Below are positions 22,248-33,541 of a stretch of 64,000 bases of DNA, one piece after another. The DNA is from Podospora bellae-mahoneyi (lineage: Eukaryota > Ascomycota > Sordariomycetes > Sordariales > Podosporaceae). The first letter of the stretch is position 1. Each line of letters opens with the position of its first letter. A program made the translations under genes and the position numbers. The stretch lies in NCBI RefSeq assembly GCF_035222275.1, contig NC_085881.1:4712001-4776000 (forward strand). The letters run 5' to 3'. A model generated the notes under the pieces. That model was given only the letters and a program-made list of their open reading frames with translations. It ran no database searches and was not told the origin of the DNA.

Positions 22248-23746
22248 ATGGAGACCCCAGCGATTCCCATGCCCAACGATGCGCGGGAGCAGGAGATTCT
22301 GCAGAAGCTCACGGCTATCCGGGATCAACTGCTGCTCCTAAAGATGGACCGAACAAAGTACATTCGGAGCCAAGATGTCATGGTGCATTACCAGGAACTG
22401 GTGGAACAAGTCAAGCTGCTGAACGAGGTCCGAAAAGGGGCACATCCAGGGGAGAACAGACGTATGCGAACCACAACATCGGCGGCCACGGAGTGCTTCG
22501 TACTAACATCTGCGCGTAGTCGACAAGGTGCTCGAGAGCTGTTTCCAACTCATCTCCCTTTTCTTTATGACGATTGGGCGAACAACCGACGTTCCCGCCG
22601 CCTATGCCCTGACCTCGACTGTGAAGCGACTCCTCGATCATCTCACAGAAGCCGGTCTCTTCTCGCCAAAAGATCTCGACAGCCTTTCGGATACACTGGG
22701 AAGGTTGGATGGGATCTTGAAGAACGCGAACACACAACATTCACCATACCTGGTCGAACTCCTTTCCAAACGCGAAGAGCTATGCAAGACGATGCTTGCA
22801 AAGTTGCGGGAAAAGCTGGACGAGCTGGATAAACCTTTGCAGGCCATCTATGAGAGGTTAATATCTATCATGAGATCAATGTCGCTTGCCAACACCAAGA
22901 CAAAGTTCGCCACATCCGAAGTCCAGAAGCTGCAAGCAAAGCTCAAGGAGATTGAAGAGTCCAGAGTGGATGGCAAGTTTGTTGATGAAGAAGGGAACGA
23001 AATCCGTGGCAGCGACCTAGTCTCAGCACTTCTGGCGAGGTGTTTGAGGTGGTCAGATATCGTGTTGGAGAGGTACGTCATGCGCCCTTCAATAATGAGA
23101 CGCCCGAACTAACGCAGACGATCACAGAAAGGGGCAAATACCTGAAGCTTTCAGAACAAAATACGAGATTCTCACCGGTGTGCGCAACGATCTTGAAAAG
23201 CTTTCCATCACGCAAGCGTGGTCCCTCCGAGAAACCGATTTGTACGATTTCCAACGAGAGCTCGACAAGATTGACGAGAGTAGGGTGGACGGGAACTGGG
23301 TCGACGACGAGGGCAACCCTGCCGAACTGTACGTTCAACGAACGCTGCTTTACCTCATCAGACGCAGCTACGGCTACATTTATTACCTGATGAACTCGTC
23401 TGAACCAGTGTCAGAGGCGTTGTTACCGGTGTACAACCAGTTGCAGACGTTGAAGAGGTGTCTGGTGGAGGTCAAAAACTCGGGAGGCGTGAGCTCGGTT
23501 AGGGAGTTATATCCTTATAGCATGAAGGTGTGTTGCCCTGTGTTATAATGTCCCAACTTCCTAATTACTGACAGTCGACAGCTTAATTCAATCGACAACA
23601 TGCGCGTCGATGGCAAGTTCATGGTTGGCAACGACATTCCAGAGGGACAGGGAAGTGTCAGTGAGCTGCTGGCTGAGTGCTTTGACCTCAGCTACGAGCT
23701 CAGGGTGGCCGCGGAAGAACTGGAAGATGGCAGTGCTGATAGCTAG
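22248..23746 (+). CDS. DUF2408 domain protein (fungal, function unknown)
   Basis: Predicted all-helical protein of the fungal DUF2408 family. Exons 22248..22461, 22520..23072, 23128..23527 and 23582..23746 give 443 residues. Introns are 54-58 nt, with branch sites such as ACTAAC at 22502. The N-terminal part (METPAIPMPNDAREQEILQKLTAI) is coiled-coil-like. Two related segments carry the signature ESRVDGKFVDEEGNE (nt 22958-23005) and ESRVDGNWVDDEGNP (nt 23275-23320), and a third, NMRVDGKFMVGND, lies in the last exon. The protein therefore seems to contain a tandem internal repeat. No catalytic motif, signal peptide or membrane segment is seen. The family call is by memory of the RVDGKF motif. 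Confidence 0.82.
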
Positions 23747-24171
23747 CTGGCCATGTTCGTTTCGGTTATATGATATTTCGGGTTTTTGGGAGCATGGTTT
23801 TGCGCCAAGATATGTTGCTGATGTCGTTATGAACGGGTTGATGACAATAATTGGGTGTAATCGTACCCGAAGCTGATTTTAGAGCACTGGTATTTATGGC
23901 GTGCCATAATGGATTTTGAGGTTTGACAGGAACAGCCGCCATAGTTTTTACTTTGGGTCATTTGAAGAGTTTCCTAGCGAGCTCGGGATTGCAGTTAGAC
24001 CATTGGTTCCGACATGAATTAATCATATTTGATCTATCGTGGTCTCAGGGGCCTATTGTATTGAGTGTGTGATTTTAGACGAAGAATTAAAATTCCGGCG
24101 CAACACAGTCATGGACATCATCAAATGCACACTCTCTTCTCTCTCTTCTCCCCACCACATACACCAACTTC
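23747..24171. other. Convergent 3' flanks
   Basis: 425 bp between the DUF2408 stop (+) and the YCII gene stop (-). AT-rich, no gene seen. Confidence 0.6.
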
Positions 24172-24823
24172 CTACTGCTTGGTATTAGGGTCAGGGAACT
24201 TTTCGTCCTGTCCAGGGACTGGGAACCGGAAGGCGCAGAGGAAGGGCCACATTTGGGCCTTTTCCCATGCTGTTAGCACGATCATGGTAAGGGTTGAGAG
24301 AGAAGGAAACTTACATTCTCCACATCCCAGACTCCCTCCTTGGCGTAGATGTCATTTCTCAACACCTCCTTGATCTCCTCCCGGGAGGCGGCGCTGATGA
24401 CGATGGTGCTGCCTGCGAAAGAGAACTTGGTCGGGTCAGAACCCTGGGGGGGCTCGTTGAGGACGGCACCGCCCATTTTGTAGAGGCCGGAATCGACAGC
24501 TGGTTTGAGGCCGCCGAAGTGTTGACTTTATTTCATTAGTATCCGGTAACTTGGTGAGAGGAGGGGAGGGAGGAAACATACGGCCGGACCTCGAGACGCT
24601 TCTCATGAGCACCGGGGAAGTCGGGGATGACGACGAGCCATTCTACCTTTTTGGGGGCTTCGGTGGAGGACATTGTTCTGATGGGTTGCTGTTGAAATCT
24701 AATAGGTGATATAATAGAGGAAAAGGAACCAAAACTAGGTTTGCTGGTTGGGGGCTTGGAAGAAAGAAAAGCAAGTCTGTTAAAGGTTGAAGCTGCAAAT
24801 GAGCGCAGGTGAGGTGATGCCAT
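24172..24823 (-). CDS. YCII-related domain protein, probably dual mitochondrial/cytosolic
   Basis: Small YciI-like (ferredoxin-fold) protein; members are often putative dimeric enzymes or subunits of unknown reaction. Exons 24823..24582, 24525..24315 and 24258..24172; both introns are 56 nt. Two in-frame starts exist. The ATG at 24823 gives 179 residues and a 50-residue leader, rich in Ser/Arg/Phe and lacking acids at its start (MASPHLRSFAASTFNRLAFL), typical of a mitochondrial presequence. The ATG at 24673 gives 129 residues starting MSSTEAPKKVEWLVVIPDFPG, the conserved core. The core has HFGGLKPAVDSG, GGAVLNEPP, FAGSTIVISAASREEIKEVL and the YCII end WDVENAQMWPF. The C-terminus is PNTKQ. Which start dominates cannot be told from sequence. 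Confidence 0.85.
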
Positions 24824-25487
24824 AGGTGGAGTCGTATTTGACTTGATAGATACACCGATTGCGGCCGGCGGAGGAATATGCAAGTTTGAGAGAAGGAGCG
24901 GACGATTTAGTATGCACCGAATGGGTTGAATTAGTGAGCAGCTTGCGGTTATGGGCGGATATGTACCGAACTGCGGAAAGTGATACCTCTCAAGAAGGAA
25001 GTGGTGCCTCTTCCGAACGAATGCCGACGATCGCCGCAAGGGGTTGAATTGGCGGTGCGGGGCCGCCGCGGGGAAGTTGTGTGGTTGTCAACTACGGGTA
25101 CAGCCTACATGAAGGTTTCTTGGGCCGAGAAGGTTTGATTTAGGTTGTTGATTCTGGTGATCCTGCTAGCTTGGGACTTGGCACTGAATTAGGCAGGTTT
25201 GTTGGATCACTGGATGATGTGTTGAAAATCACTTTCAAGGCGCGCCCTTGAAATGTTGACTTGGATGGTGACCACACCTATTCAGTACACGTATGGGGGT
25301 GTTCAGGGGTAATGAACCTAACCTACCTTGTGAAAGAACGCAAACATACATCAAATGAGGAGGGTGACTTATTTTGAGTATCCAGTTAAGAACATAAACC
25401 ATCGGCTTTCGAGACACAGTGTTGCCCCTCCATTATCGCTTCCTATCTAGACGCTGGCAGCATCCTCATAAGATTTATGACAAAAGC
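24824..25487. other. Spacer: 3' flank of the UBX gene, 5' flank of the YCII gene
   Basis: 664 bp. The frame upstream of the YCII start is open to 25039 without a conserved-looking ATG. Nothing else recognised. Confidence 0.5.
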
Positions 25488-26573
25488 CTAGTTGGCAATG
25501 ATGACAGCACTGGGCACAAAACCGGCCTCCTTCAATGTCAACCCAAAGTCCACGCCAGCCTCGAATGTCTTCCGTGGGAAGTTGATCTGGAAGCTCTGCA
25601 CAGGAACACCAGTCTCCTCCTCCACAGCGTGAGCCACCTCGAACAAAGTCGTTTCGCTTGGGTAGGTCTTCATCAAGTTGCCCTTCTGCTTGGTCTGAAT
25701 CCTGAGACGAGCAGTGGTGGCGGACGAGCCTGAAGCAGAACTACCTCCCAGAGCAGACAATGGGGCGGCGGGAGCCACAACCGGGGCTTGTGGTGCTCTA
25801 CCCTCGCGGAGAGCCTTGGCCTCCTCCTCCTTGCGCTTTCTCTCTGCCTTGTCGGCCTCGATCTTTGCCTTGATGCGCTTCTTGGCTTCGGCATCGGCAA
25901 TCTTCTCTTGCTTCTTCCTCTCGGCCTCCTTGATTCTCTCCTTGCGCTGAAGCTCCTCCTTGAGCTCTTGGGAGTCCCTGGTGGCCTTCATACGAATCTG
26001 CTCATTGCGCTTGGCGGTTTCCTTCTCGGCCTCAGACTGGACGGCTCTCTTCGCGGCGAGCTTCTGTCGAAGCTCTTCTAGTCTAGCTTTCTTTTCCTCT
26101 TCTGTCAATGGGGCAATCTCGTCAGTGGACTCGGAGAAGTCTTGGTGGTCTCTTGGGTGATGTTAGCCATGTGAACTAAATGAGAAGCTGGTAAGATTGG
26201 ATACGAACGTCTTGGTAGCGTGAAAGGTGGCTTGGTCGTGGTTGCGGAACTTCTTGCCACATTCGTTGCAAACCAAGGACTTTGCGGTCTCGCCAGAAGG
26301 GATGTTGGCACCAGTCGTATCTTCATCTTCGTCCTCAGCTGAGGCCTGGTTCTGAGCCTGGAGCTCTTCCAAGGACTTATCCTGGTTTGCCTCTAACCAA
26401 TCAAGAGCTTGTTGCACTGCGTTGAGTGTTAGAACCGGGGCTGAAAAAAAGTGGCATGACAAGATGTGTCCGTGACGGTGATGCTTACAGTTTCCAGTCT
26501 TCTTGGCGGCGATTTCCGCACGAGCCTGCTCAAAGCCCATGGAGAGCAGCACATCAAGATCGGCAGTCGTCAT
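25488..26573 (-). CDS. UBA-zinc finger-UBX protein (UBXN1/SAKS1-like Cdc48 adaptor)
   Basis: Predicted adaptor linking ubiquitinated clients to the Cdc48/p97 ATPase. Exons 26573..26489, 26416..26209 and 26151..25488 give 318 residues. The UBA domain is residues 1-45 (MTTADLDVLLSMGFEQARAE...LQQALDWLEAN). A C2H2-type finger uses C78, C81, H94 and H100 (CNECGKKF). Its last His is encoded after intron 2. A charged coiled coil follows at about 115-200 (KKARLEELRQKLAAKRA), then an Ala/Pro linker and a C-terminal UBX domain from about 235 (ARLRIQTKQKGNLMKTY...FPRKTF...GLVPS-like FVPSAVIIAN). Intron 2 (26152..26208) needs donor GTTCGT to keep the frame KT|DHQDFSES. That donor is weak-looking but GT-AG. 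Confidence 0.9.
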
Positions 26574-27654
26574 CTCGAATGAGAGTGTTGCTTCTGTTTT
26601 AATTGATGATTGGCAATGGTGGTGGTGAAAGTGAAAGTAGATGTCAAGATCAAGGGCAGGTGTTGTTGGTTGTCGAGTGGGGGAATACCCAACACGAAAT
26701 CAAGCTAAATTTTATAAGACGAAAAGGCTGAACAACGTTCAACTGTTCAAAACCTGTGCGCCACAATGGAACCGGTGTTAGCTTTTACGCAGGGACCTGG
26801 CTTTAAACTGCTCAAAAGCAAGCTGATGTTCAAACGATTCGGTTGTTAGCAGTCAGCCTCAACCTTGAGCTTAGGATGATAGCCTGGGCTGTAGGTTGAA
26901 AGGGTGCACGTCATCACAGGAGGCCAACCAGTAGAAACAGTGGGGGCGCGGCATGTGATAGCACCCATCGTTTTATACACTCCAGATACGCCGGCAACTC
27001 TCTCTTCTCGAAATAGGTTGGATATCAAAGATACTGCAAGCCATATCTACTCTTTAACTTTTACTTTTACTCTACTGCATGTCGACTTGATGTCCTGAAC
27101 TCTGGCAGTGGTTGAATTAGTAATTTTGGCCCCAGTGTTCTCAGGTAGCAACCCAATTGGAGCCCAAGAACAGCTGTCTTGGTGGCAGCCCAGCCCAAAC
27201 CCTCCACCTGGGAAAGTCACTGACACGCTGGACCATCAGCACGGGCCCACGAACCTGGATCGCCCTAAGCTCGAATCAGAAGGGGTCGAAACCTGGCCAA
27301 GAAGCAACTTTGCCGTCACTGTGCTGTGCTGCGCTCTGCTCGGAATGTCGTAAGACACCTCATATCGCAAGCTCTAACCAACAGGCCTTCTCATCGCAAC
27401 AACTCTCCGCCGCTCTCCCATCTCTTCCACCGTCCGCCTTCTCTGGTAGATTCTTCGCGCCCGAATCCTGACGAAAACCTTGTCGTCACACGATATCACC
27501 ACACCGAGCGTTCCCTTTGGTGCACGAACATTGAAAACCCCCAAATTCGCTGCGCGATTCCGTCACCTCGGCTCCACCAAAACGGTCGCAGCAAACATCC
27601 ACAAACATCTAAACGTTCTTTTGAGCACCCCCGAGACCTTGCTATACCGTCATT
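26574..27654. promoter_or_regulatory. Divergent promoter region, UBX gene (-) and VAP gene (+)
   Basis: 1081 bp between divergent ATGs. The last 300 bp before 27655 are pyrimidine-rich and C/A-rich like a fungal 5' leader. No gene recognised. Confidence 0.5.
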
Positions 27655-28949
27655 ATGTCCGTCGAGATTGAACCCTTTGAGCTCGGCTTCCGCAGTACGT
27701 TGTGTCCTCCAGATCGCCAACATCCACAGAGACATTCGAAGGACCATATCTGACCGAGCTAGGGCCATTTACTATCGAGGTCGCGCAGATCCTCAAGATC
27801 AAGAACACCAATAAAGAGCCAATTGCTTTCAAGGTATATCAAGATGTCTTTCAAGTTGTGTCTCACTTTTCAAGTGGCTAACCGGATCCTCCTGTTTGTA
27901 GGTTAAAACGACAGCCCCTAAGCAGTACGTCTCGAGACTTCGCGATTCTCCACAATAATTACATTGGCCTACGAGAGTGGTGTTGCTAACTGCCACAGGT
28001 ACTGTGTTCGACCAAACTCTGGTCGTGTTGAGCCCGGCCATGAAGTCGAAGTTTCAGGTAGGCACATCGTGGACATGTTTGGAAAGTTGGGGCGGGTGGC
28101 TGACATACACGTAGTCCTCCTGCAGGCCATGAAGCAGGAGCCTCCTGCCGACGCCAAGTGCCGTGACAAGTTCCTCGTCCAGTCCGTTACCATCACCGGC
28201 GACAAGGACTTCACCAACGTTCAGCAGATTGTGGGTCACTCTTCACAGCCGGCGGTGAAAAAAACAATACCATACTGACCAGTTATTCTTGTAGTGGGAC
28301 GGTGTGCCAAAGTCGGCAATCCAAGAGAGAAAGATCCGAGTCTCTTGGCTCGCCGCCAACGACGACGGAAATGCGGAACCTGCGGTGTCGACTCCTCCCC
28401 GTCGCTCACTTGCTAATGTATGTTATCCCACTTGGTTTCTCCGTGGCGGGGGAGGGGTTGAATGGGTGCAAAAACTCGCATCCCATCCCCGCGATCCTCT
28501 CGTCACATGGGCGACTAGCGCTAACCACAACTGTATAGGGCCATGAGGATACCCCCAGTGCCGCCCCTCCAGCCTACTCTTCCCCGCACGATGAATCCAC
28601 CATTCTCGATAACACCTCTCCAGGCCAACCCGAGCAGGAGTCCAGGGAGGAGACTGGGTCAACTGTCGCCGAATCCGCCGTGGCCGCCGTCAAGACCACA
28701 GCCGTCGAGACCTACGAAGAGATCAAGGCGAAGCTCGCTCAGGCGGAGGCTACGATTGCCCAGCTAAAGAACGACGCAGCAAGTGGACTCAGACAAAGGA
28801 AGGCAGCCGTAACCTCCGAGGCAGACAACAGTAAGCCTTCCCAGCCCGAGCTCGCCCAGGCGACGAGACAAGGTACCGAGGGTGTGTCCGTTAAGGTCGT
28901 TGCCATCCTGTGCTTTGTTAGTTTCATGTTGGCGTACTTCTTCTTTTAG
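27655..28949 (+). CDS. SCS2: VAP family ER tail-anchored protein (SCS2-like, MSP domain)
   Basis: ER membrane protein that binds FFAT-motif proteins and tethers ER to plasma membrane and other organelles, regulating lipid traffic. Seven exons: 27655..27694, 27763..27833, 27902..27924, 27999..28057, 28115..28230, 28295..28417 and 28539..28949, giving 280 residues. Exon 3 is only 23 nt. The MSP domain is residues 1-122 (EIEPFELGFRRPFTIEV...[31 protein letters not shown]), containing the FFAT-binding core. A Ser/Pro/Thr linker follows, then a short coiled coil (EEIKAKLAQAEATIAQLKND), then a C-terminal hydrophobic anchor (VVAILCFVSFMLAYFFF) ending at the stop. All joins restore MSP family sequence. 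Confidence 0.93.
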
Positions 28950-29669
28950 AGGGGTATACAGCCGGTCTGGAAAGCGTGGGCCAAAAGGTGACGGTGTTGT
29001 TGGTTTTCTTGCTACATTGAGGCGCGGCGTTGGATCACAAATAATCACCACCTATCTTCACAACCCCCCATACCCATCATTAGTTCCCCCATATCCCATA
29101 CCCTCATACCCCCACACGGAGCTCTCTTTTGTTGTTTTACTGTTTTGTTATTTATGGGTAGACGTATGGTATACGTTGTTATGTCTATGTCTCTCGGTCT
29201 CTCTCTCTCTCTCTCTGTGTCTAGTGTCGTTTGTTTGTCTCTGACTGGACGACAAGTTCATGGTAAAATACCGCTGACTTTCTGATGGTTGTTTTTCTCG
29301 TAGCGGCATGATGGGAGCGAGGATAGTATTATTGCAATTAGCTAGCAAGGATGTTGTTGCCTGGGAATGTGAAATTAATCGGTTACACCTGTTTGCTTTG
29401 ATATTGGTGTGTGTATCATAACGTGTTCGGGGATTACGTTCGGGGGCTGGGAAGGGCTTTGTGCGCAGATTGACAGCTACTGTTATTATTACCTTTGCTA
29501 CGCTAGCAGTACGTCAACATGTGTATCGATCGAGAGTGAATGCAAACGGCTAAGCGTAGGCTTTATACTGTATTTACTTTTCCTAGCCATAGAGCTTGTG
29601 CTATAGTTACAGAATTGTTAAGGGAGATCAGGGTAGGTCTCCCGGAAGTCATCATGCCCACCTGTTACC
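28950..29669. other. Convergent 3' flanks with CT microsatellite
   Basis: 720 bp between the VAP stop (+) and the aldo-keto reductase stop (-). T-rich. Includes a CT run at 29198..29216. No gene. Confidence 0.6.
29198..29216. repeat. CT dinucleotide microsatellite
   Basis: About nine CT units in the VAP 3' flank. Confidence 0.85.
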
Positions 29670-30830
29670 CTAGAACCTCATCACCACCGCTGGCGGCTTG
29701 TTCCCCAAAATGTCATCAATCTCCCCCATCACCTCCTCCGTCAGCAACTTGTACACCCTCAACGCCTCCACATTCTCATACACCTGTTCCGGCGAGCTCG
29801 CTCCTGTTATGGCGCTACTAACATGCTTATTCGCCAGCACCCACGCCAACGCCAGCACGCTCTGCTTCACGCCCAACCGCTCGGCGATTGGTTCGAGCTT
29901 GGAGACCGTGTCAACCATTTCCTGAAACTCTTCCTTGCCCGTGCGCTTCCAGAAGCCGGAGATGAACTCGAGCTGGGTTTGGGCGAAGCGGGAGTCGGGC
30001 GGGATGCCGGATTTGTATTTTCCTGAGAGAATCCCCTGCCGCAAAGGGGAGAAGACGGTCAGACCTAGGGATGGGGGAGTGCGGAGGAGATGGGCGAGGG
30101 TGGATTCGACGCGGAGGCGCTCGAGCATGTTGTACCGGGGCTGTTCTGTTACCTTGTTAGTGAGAGAAGACATAGGTGCAGGGAGAAAAAAGGGGGGGAG
30201 GGGGGTACCCATTAAAGGACCGATGAGGTTGAGTTTATCTGCGTAGTGGCGTGCTTCGGCTATTTCGTCTGCGTCCCACTCGCTGGTGCCCCAGTAGAGG
30301 GCCTTGCCTATGTCAATTAGGTGGTTGAAGGCTCGGACTGTTTCTTCCATGGGGGTGTTTCTGTCTGGTCTGTGGGCGTAGATCAAATCGACGTAGTCGA
30401 GTTGGAGGCGTTCGAGGGATTGGTTCATGCCTTCGATGATGTGCTTTCGGGAGAGCCCAATGTTGTTTACTAGTCTGGTGCTGAAGGCTGAGCCCCAATA
30501 GATCTTTCTCTCCGTTAGTAGGGTTCGGGCATGGGGATTGGTGTAAAAGGAGTGTACCTTGGTAGAGATGACGAGATCGTTTCTTTGCCAGCCAAACTTC
30601 TTGATGGCCTCGCCCATGACCTTTTCGGACTCACCCTTCGCGTACACCTCGGCACAGTCAAAGAAGTTGACACCGACGTCGTAGGCAGCTTTCATGCAGG
30701 CGAAGGTGCCTTCTCTGTCGACATGACCGCCGTATGTCAGCCAGCCGCCGAGGGAGATGGCAGAAACTTGGAGACCGGAGCGGCCCAAGAAGCGGTATTC
30801 CATCTCGGGTAGATCAGTAGGCGGTGACAT
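29670..30830 (-). CDS. Aldo-keto reductase, voltage-gated K+ channel beta-subunit type
   Basis: NADPH-dependent oxidoreductase of the AKR superfamily, closest in look to the Kv-beta/YajO group. Exons 30830..30558, 30503..30209 and 30145..29670 give 347 residues. The catalytic tetrad is D58 (NFFDCAEVY), Y63, K91 (LVISTK) and H135 (IYAHRPD). Also seen are WGTSEWDADEI, the substrate-barrel segment MEQPRYNML and the NADPH-binding SSPEQVYENVEAL near the C-terminus. Both introns (30504..30557, 54 nt; 30146..30208, 63 nt) are multiples of three without stops, so the unspliced region is one long frame. Splicing is preferred because it restores STK|IYWGS and PLM|EQPRYN and because the introns have CTAAC-type branch points. 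The substrate is unknown. Confidence 0.9.
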   Translation of the reverse strand: MSPPTDLPEMEYRFLGRSGLQVSAISLGGWLTYGGHVDREGTFACMKAAYDVGVNFFDCAEVYAKGESEKVMGEAIKKFGWQRNDLVISTKVHSFYTNPHARTLLTERKIYWGSAFSTRLVNNIGLSRKHIIEGMNQSLERLQLDYVDLIYAHRPDRNTPMEETVRAFNHLIDIGKALYWGTSEWDADEIAEARHYADKLNLIGPLMGTPLPPFFLPAPMSSLTNKVTEQPRYNMLERLRVESTLAHLLRTPPSLGLTVFSPLRQGILSGKYKSGIPPDSRFAQTQLEFISGFWKRTGKEEFQEMVDTVSKLEPIAERLGVKQSVLALAWVLANKHVSSAITGASSPEQVYENVEALRVYKLLTEEVMGEIDDILGNKPPAVVMRF

Positions 30831-31993
30831 ATTGAAAAGGCGATCGGAGAAACTAATGGGTAGAATTGGGTCTGGCTGTAAAAGAGAGGGAAGAGAGATG
30901 GCCGAGAGACACTGCCCTTTAATAGTTCACACTTGCTGAACCCGGAGCACGGCATAACATAGTGTACGAAATAGCAGGCCGCCGTCTGAGCAAACGGTAC
31001 GGCAAGCTCCCGTGATGCAGATCCGGTATGAGAAGGTCGTGGTAGGTAACAGACAGGGGTTTGTATCAACCACCACTGTTACCCCTCTTCTATGGTGTTT
31101 CCTGGTTCGTGGAAGATAGGACGAGGCTCGAGAGCGTACCACAGGAAGGATATTGTGGTGTCTTGTTTGGTTGGCCATAGATCCAGCACCATGATGATAT
31201 GTGCAACCAAGACACAAGACGCCTTCCACTTAGAAGGGTTGAAGGCAGGATATGAGTCCGCGGCCCATTCAACCCTTGAAGTTGTCACTTCGTAATCAGC
31301 TCCTAACCTGCGATGACAGGACTTCCAACCGAATGGGCTTTGCTGATGGCGTCATTGCAACTAAGGTGTTGTAAGAGATTTCTAGGTCATGCGTTCAAGT
31401 CTATTGCTGAAGATGTACACTGGGTGGTTAGATATGGGTACACCGACCAATTGGGCAATATCACTTACACCTATCAGTCTTCATTGCTGACGCTGCCCCT
31501 TGGGCTTGCCAACTGCCTATCCCAATGATTGTTGGTTCCCTAGTTGGCTGCCCATGTTGGTCAAGGAAGAAATGTCGAAAAGGACAAGAAGTTCTGGTTA
31601 ACATCTCATAAATCCTCAAAAACAAAAACAATCCTGTCCAACACACCACTTTTCAACGCCCAGTTTGGATGGACAGCCCACTTTCACAGGCACAGGCGAG
31701 CTTCTGGAACGATAACCCCTTTTTCGATCTTGGAGATCTTTGAAGCATGGGCCACTGGCCCCTCCTGGTTGGCTCCAGCAGATCAGATACCCCACAATTG
31801 AGGGACATGAGCCCCTGTCCGCCACCTCCAACTGTTGAAATTGGACGGAGGAACCCAAGCGAGCAACCTCAAGGGTTCACAACTACCGACCCTGCGCCAA
31901 CCTTTTTTTGTTGATTGTCTTTTCCGTCAAGCTGGTCTTGCTGCTTCACTCGTTTCTTCTCGACGTTGACAGTACGCATTCGGATTTCCCATC
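30831..31993. promoter_or_regulatory. Divergent promoter region, aldo-keto reductase (-) and desaturase (+)
   Basis: 1163 bp between divergent starts. Small ORFs only. The last 100 bp before 31994 are a T/C-rich leader. Nothing else recognised. Confidence 0.5.
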
Positions 31994-33232
31994 ATGGCTT
32001 CCACAACGATTACGAGCAACGGCACGACCAAGAGAAAGGCTGCCAATGGCATCAGCAACGGCCACGCCAACGGCGCGACGGCGCCCACCAAGGACGCGGA
32101 CGACCAGAAGGAACATGACTTTTTCTGGACTTATACTGAAGAGCCACACCGGACTCGGAGGTTGGCCATCATCAAGGCGCACCCTGAGGTATGTTTGAGC
32201 ACCGTGTCTGCGTTAAGAAAGCATCAATCGCTAACCATTGTCCTGTAGGTCTTAAAACTATGTGGTGCCGAACCATTAACGAAATATGTCGTCGCCGGCG
32301 TCGTTGCCCTCCAGATCCTTTGCGCCCACCTCCTCCGAGACACGCCCTTCTGGTCCCTGAAGTTCTGGGCGGTCGCCTACATCATTGGCGCCACCTCGAA
32401 CCAGAATCTCTTCCTGGCCATCCATGAGATCTCCCACAACCTCGCTTTCAAGTCGCCCCTGGCCAACCGCCTCTTTGCCATCTTCGCCAACCTTCCTATC
32501 GGGTTACCCTACAGTGCTTCGTTCAGGCCTTACCACCTGACACATCACAAGTCCCTCGGAGTTGATGGCCTCGATACTGATCTGCCTACCGCTCTTGAAG
32601 CCGTCTTCCTCGACTCGATCCTCGGCAAGGCCTTCTTCTGCACCTTCCAGATCCTATTCTACGCCCTCCGCCCGATGGCCGTTTACCGTGTGCCCTTCAC
32701 CTGGGTCCACTGGCTCAATGTTGCCGTTCAGCTGTCCTTCGACTACGCCCTCATTGCCTTGCTCCCGAACTACTTCTCGGTCAACTCGGTCCTGTACCTG
32801 ATCCTATCTTCCTTCCTGGCTGGCAGTCTCCACCCAACAGCAGGGCACTTCATCGCCGAACACTACGTGTATGAGCACATTTCGGACGAAGCCAGAGACC
32901 CCGAGAACAAGATCCCTCTTCCTGAGACCTACAGCTACTACGGCATCTTGAACTTTTTCACTTACAATGTCGGTCTGCACAATGAGCACCACGACTTCCC
33001 TGCGATCCCCTGGACTAGACTGCCCAAGTTGAACAAGATTGCCAAGGAGTTTTATGATCCCCTGCCTACACATGAGAGCTGGGTGTATGTGCTTTGGCAG
33101 TTCATCTTTGATGACAAGATTGGCATGACGAGCCGTGTCAAGAGAAAGCAGGGAGGGAGAGTTGTGGGTGGTGGAAATGTTGCTGCCAAGGCCAAGGTGG
33201 CGGACTGGACAGCTGAGGAGATTGAGGCTTGA
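31994..33232 (+). CDS. DES1: Sphingolipid (dihydroceramide) delta-4 desaturase
   Basis: ER membrane di-iron desaturase that introduces the 4,5 double bond of the sphingoid base, in fungi mainly toward glucosylceramide. Exons 31994..32188 and 32249..33232, with a 60-nt intron, give 392 residues. A hydrophilic start precedes the N-terminal Lipid_DES segment (DFFWTYTEEPHRTRRLAIIKAHPEV, about residues 42-66). The three histidine boxes are HEISH (124-128), HLTHH (161-165) and HNEHH (309-313). Several hydrophobic segments lie between them. Also seen are FRPYHLTHHKSLG and PETYSYYG. The C-terminus is basic. Identity is strong because HEISHN plus NEHHDFP is typical of DES1. Confidence 0.95.
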
Positions 33233-33541
33233 TTTTGTTTTTGAAGGGTTAATGATATGTTCCGGGAGACATCTGTTTGCTCACTGTGGGTTATGAGTAA
33301 GTCTGGAGTTGAAACGAGACCAAAAAAGGGGTTTGATACGAACGAACCTAGACTAGACGGACGGGGCAAGACCATCGGTGTATTGTACAATGGCATTGCT
33401 TATGAGGTGCGTTTAATTTTTGGGCTGATAGGTTATTGTAATGGGTGAGTAAGTATATATTTGAGAATTTATGAGCATTATTTTATCAAGGTGGTCTAAT
33501 ATTTGAAAACCGCAAACTGGAAACAAAAGCAATAAACGTCT
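33233..33541. other. Convergent 3' flanks
   Basis: 309 bp between the desaturase and N-acetyltransferase stops. AT-rich end, no gene. Confidence 0.6.
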
